From Candidatus Falkowiibacteriota bacterium (GTDB lineage: Bacteria > Patescibacteriota > Patescibacteriia > Patescibacteriales > GWC2-42-12): a DNA stretch of 5,886 nt. The DNA lies in contig JACQYU010000098.1 of the NCBI GenBank assembly GCA_016208065.1, positions 1-5,886 of the forward strand. The letters are read 5' to 3'. Below, piece by piece: positions 5,742-5,886 of the stretch. Within the stretch, counting starts at the first letter, position 1; each line of letters begins with the position of its first letter. The notes under the pieces were generated by a model. That model saw only the letters and a list, made by a program, of their open reading frames with translations, had not been told where the DNA came from and ran no database searches. The position numbers were made by a program, and so were the translations under genes.

Positions 5742-5886
5742 ATGAAATTTTTAATTATATCCGATATCCACGATAATTTGATTAATTTGGAAAAATGCCT
5801 GAATTGGGGCAGGGACAGGGAGATCGTTAACGCGATTTGCTGCGGCGATGTGGTAAATAGCGAAACTTTAGCTTATTTATTTGAAA
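5742..5886 (+). CDS. Calcineurin-like metallophosphoesterase (YfcE/MJ0936-like), N-terminal fragment
   Basis: Only the first 48 codons are in the window. They read MKFLIISDIHDN (1-12) and later AICCGDVVN (31-39), the first two metal-binding blocks of calcineurin-like phosphoesterases. D8 and H10 form the DxH motif and D36 is the GD aspartate that bridges the two metals; the later GNH/D and histidine blocks lie beyond the window. The start at the first residue of the core beta-strand fits the YfcE/MJ0936-type small phosphodiesterases, which hydrolyse phosphodiester bonds in the cytoplasm, but the substrate cannot be told. An Asp (D11) stands where many relatives have Gly (DxHGN). The ATG lies 11 bp after the palindromic repeat, with no Shine-Dalgarno sequence or convincing promoter. 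Confidence 0.8.
   Translation, partial: MKFLIISDIHDNLINLEKCLNWGRDREIVNAICCGDVVNSETLAYLFE

Overview
The window looks like part of a chromosome from an uncultured bacterium of the Candidate Phyla Radiation (Patescibacteria, Parcubacteria-like). This is inferred from content, not from a marker gene. The DNA is AT-rich, all genes lie on the + strand with very short gaps, and no start codon has a clear Shine-Dalgarno sequence. The gene set (TPM-domain protein with a glycine-rich tail, single-domain M24 peptidase, Nif3-like protein, PilB-type ATPase, translin-like protein, aromatic amino acid permease) fits small-genome scavengers of this group. Stops are TAA except for one TGA, and the standard code gives intact proteins.

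Layout. Positions 2-241 hold the 3' end of a TPM/YgcG-like membrane protein. Positions 280-1963 hold an M24 peptidase and a Nif3-family protein 4 bp apart, closed by a clear intrinsic terminator (1972-2001). A consensus -10 box (2017-2022) sits so close to the next start codon that the pilB message is probably leaderless. The type IV pilus assembly ATPase (2029-3732) is followed after 11 bp by a 189-residue protein that I recognise as a translin/TRAX-family putative RNase (3744-4313). A 158-bp gap holds a 102-bp long-armed hairpin (4342-4443). It is followed by an 11-helix aromatic amino acid permease (4472-5611), a 113-bp composite palindromic repeat (5618-5730) and the first 48 codons of a calcineurin-like phosphoesterase (5742-5886, cut by the window end).

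How the genes fit together. The M24 peptidase and the permease both suit an organism that obtains amino acids from peptides and its surroundings. PilB powers pilus extension, but no other pilus gene is visible here. The two points most worth following are the translin-like gene, whose three putative acidic catalytic residues all appear present, and the 4342-4443 hairpin. That hairpin pairs fully only as a minus-strand RNA and has a plausible minus-strand promoter at its edge.
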